Shown one piece after another: positions 62,701 to 64,000 of a DNA stretch of 64,000 nt. Position 1 is the first letter of the stretch. Every line of letters begins with the position of its first letter. Under the pieces are notes generated by a model. It worked only from the letters and a program-made list of their open reading frames with translations. It made no database searches and was not told the DNA's origin. Made by a program: the position numbers and the translations under genes. Source of the stretch: Apostichopus japonicus (taxonomy: Eukaryota > Echinodermata > Holothuroidea > Aspidochirotida > Stichopodidae); assembly GCF_037975245.1 (NCBI RefSeq), contig NC_092571.1:19678917-19742916 (forward strand). The letters are read 5' to 3'.

Positions 62701-64000
62701 CAACTTTGGTGGAACTTCCTTCACTTGTTAATGAAATGAGAATACCTTGTTCAGTACTTTCTGCAGAAGAGGATGGTGTCTCAGTGGTGATGATTCCTTT
62801 GGTACTGGAGGCAACCTCCTGACTTATGTTTGTAAAAGGAGATATTGTACCATCAGTAGTGGAATGAAAGGTAGTAGCTGCTGTAGATGACTCTGTAACA
62901 GTACTTTCTGTTGCAGTGGAATGTTCCTGAGTGGTTACTTCTGAACTTGCTGAAATCCCAGTAGACAACACATCACTAGTTATAACCTCTGATGTTGATT
63001 CAGGTGTTGTTTCTTCCAAAGTTACTACAGTTGTTGTTGGTATGGTTGATGCATCTGTCTCTATTTCAACTTTGGTGGAACTTCCTTCACTTGTTGATGA
63101 AATGAGAGTACCTTGTTCAGTACTTTCTGCAGAAGAGGATGGTGTCTCAGTGGTGATGATTCTTTTCATACTGGAGGCAACCTCCTGACTTATGTTTGTA
63201 AAAGGAGATATTGTACCATCAGTAGTGGAATGAAAGGTAGTAGCTGCTGTAGATGACTCTGTAACAGTACTTTCTGTTGCAGTGGAATGTTCCTGAGTGG
63301 TTACTTCTGAACTTGCTGAAATCCCAGTAGAAAACACATCACTAGTTATAACCTCTGATGTTGATTCAGTTGTTTTTTCTTCCAAAGTTACTATAGTTGT
63401 TGTTGGATTGGTTGATGCATCTGTCTCTATTTCAACTTTGGTGGAACTTCCTTCACTTGTTGATGAAATGAGAGTACCTTGTTCAGTACTTTCTGCAGAA
63501 GAGGATGGTGTCTCAGTGGTGATGATTCCTTTGGTACTGGAGGCAACCTCCTGACTTATGTTTGTAAAAGGAGATATTGTACCATCAGTAGTGGAATGAA
63601 AGGTAGTAGCTGCTGTAGATGACTCTGTAACAGTACTTTCTGTTGCAGTGGAATGTTCCTGAGTGGTTACTTCTGAACTTGCTGAAATCCCAGTAGAAAA
63701 CACATCACTAGTTATAACCTCTGATGTTGATTCAGGTGTTGTTTCTTCCAAAGTTACTACAGTTGTTGTTGGTATGGTTGATGCATCTGTCTCTATTTCA
63801 ACCTTGGTGGAACTTCCTTCACTTGTTGATGAAATGAGAATACCTTGTTCAGTACTTTCTGCAGAAGAGGATGGTGTCTCAGTGGTGATGATTCCTTTGG
63901 TATTGGAGGCAACCTCCTGACTTATGTTTGTAAAAGGAGATATTGTACCATCAGTAGTGGAATGAAAGGTAGTAGCTGCTGTAGATGACTCTGTAACAGT
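41779..64000 (-). CDS. Giant membrane mucin, Ser/Thr-rich repeat exon of at least 22.2 kb (5' end outside window)
   Basis: One reading frame is open from the window edge to the donor ACAG|GTTAGA (phase 1), 22,222 bp, about 7,407 residues. It is made of about 60.7 copies of a 122-residue repeat. A typical copy is 48% Ser plus Thr (58 of 122), has only three Pro and no Cys, carries about 18 acidic against 3 Lys residues, and has one N-glycosylation sequon (NIS). Such segments are densely O-glycosylated and extend as a stiff brush at the cell surface. The downstream exons (sushi, EGF-like, SEA, EGF-like, membrane segment, tail) show that this is the ectodomain of a membrane mucin. The signal peptide and any N-terminal domains lie beyond 64000. 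The final copy is the most diverged (IEPATTVV). Low Pro is unusual for a mucin; a generic glycosylated adhesin is the alternative. Confidence 0.9.
41779..64000 (-). repeat. 366-bp coding tandem repeat, about 60.7 copies, with higher-order structure
   Basis: Equivalent sites recur at exact multiples of 366 bp from 42069 to 63663 (59 steps) with no indel. Copies differ by a few substitutions. Two main classes exist: one reads NPTTTIVTLEEKTTES, the other IPTTTVVTLEETTPES; the second is found only above about 47.2 kb. Other linked variants are STKGII or SMKRII and GILISS or GTLISS. Rare variants recur at fixed distances (see findings), showing duplication of blocks of several units. Confidence 0.95.

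Noticed and set aside
42069-63920. Dozens of plus-strand ORFs of 67-100 codons at 366-bp spacing
   Set aside because: They are the antisense of the mucin repeat, stop once per unit, and have no start context or domain. They are shadows of the minus-strand exon.

Overview
This is eukaryotic, animal DNA. It is AT-rich, has GT-AG introns with consistent phases, and carries animal extracellular modules (sushi, EGF, SEA, FN3), non-LTR and DIRS-like retroelement relics, a TTAA-flanked MITE and many minisatellites. The mix suits a marine invertebrate deuterostome (echinoderm, hemichordate or cephalochordate), but I cannot fix the species. No bacterial operon, CRISPR array, rRNA or tRNA was recognised.

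Layout. 1-6.2 kb holds interspersed repeats: copy 1 of a YY1-motif-rich repeat, then nine near-identical CACGTG-containing motifs just upstream of a decayed DIRS-like retroelement. 6.95-15.1 kb is a plus-strand gene for a small type I membrane protein: signal peptide exon, one FN3 exon, then two different phase-compatible terminal exons (12.1 and 14.75 kb). Each terminal exon codes its own membrane segment and tail, and a tandem array of CRE palindromes lies between them. 17.2-20.7 kb is a transposon cluster: YY1-motif repeat copies 2 and 3, a broken Tx1-like LINE and a TTAA MITE. 20.7-26.2 kb is intergenic, with tandem repeats.

26.3 kb to the right edge is one minus-strand gene, with its 5' end outside the window, for a giant transmembrane mucin. 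Eight exons with compatible phases run from a single exon of at least 22.2 kb, made of about 60 indel-free copies of a 366-bp (122-residue) Ser/Thr-rich repeat, through sushi, EGF-like, SEA (two exons), EGF-like, membrane-plus-tail and final tail exons. Visible coding sequence gives 7,982 residues. EGF-SEA-EGF-TM after a Ser/Thr-rich region is the layout of the vertebrate MUC3/12/17 membrane mucins; the sushi domain is an addition.

The most unusual signals are in this gene's introns. Two minisatellites begin exactly at a 5' splice site, so the donor is copied many times. In one of them (19 copies of 56 bp) every unit carries a 24-nt piece of the preceding exon, flanked by an acceptor-like and a donor-like sequence and in frame, so each copy could in principle act as an 8-codon microexon. 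The repeat exon itself has higher-order structure showing recent multi-unit duplication. The FN3 gene and the mucin gene are convergent, about 11 kb apart.
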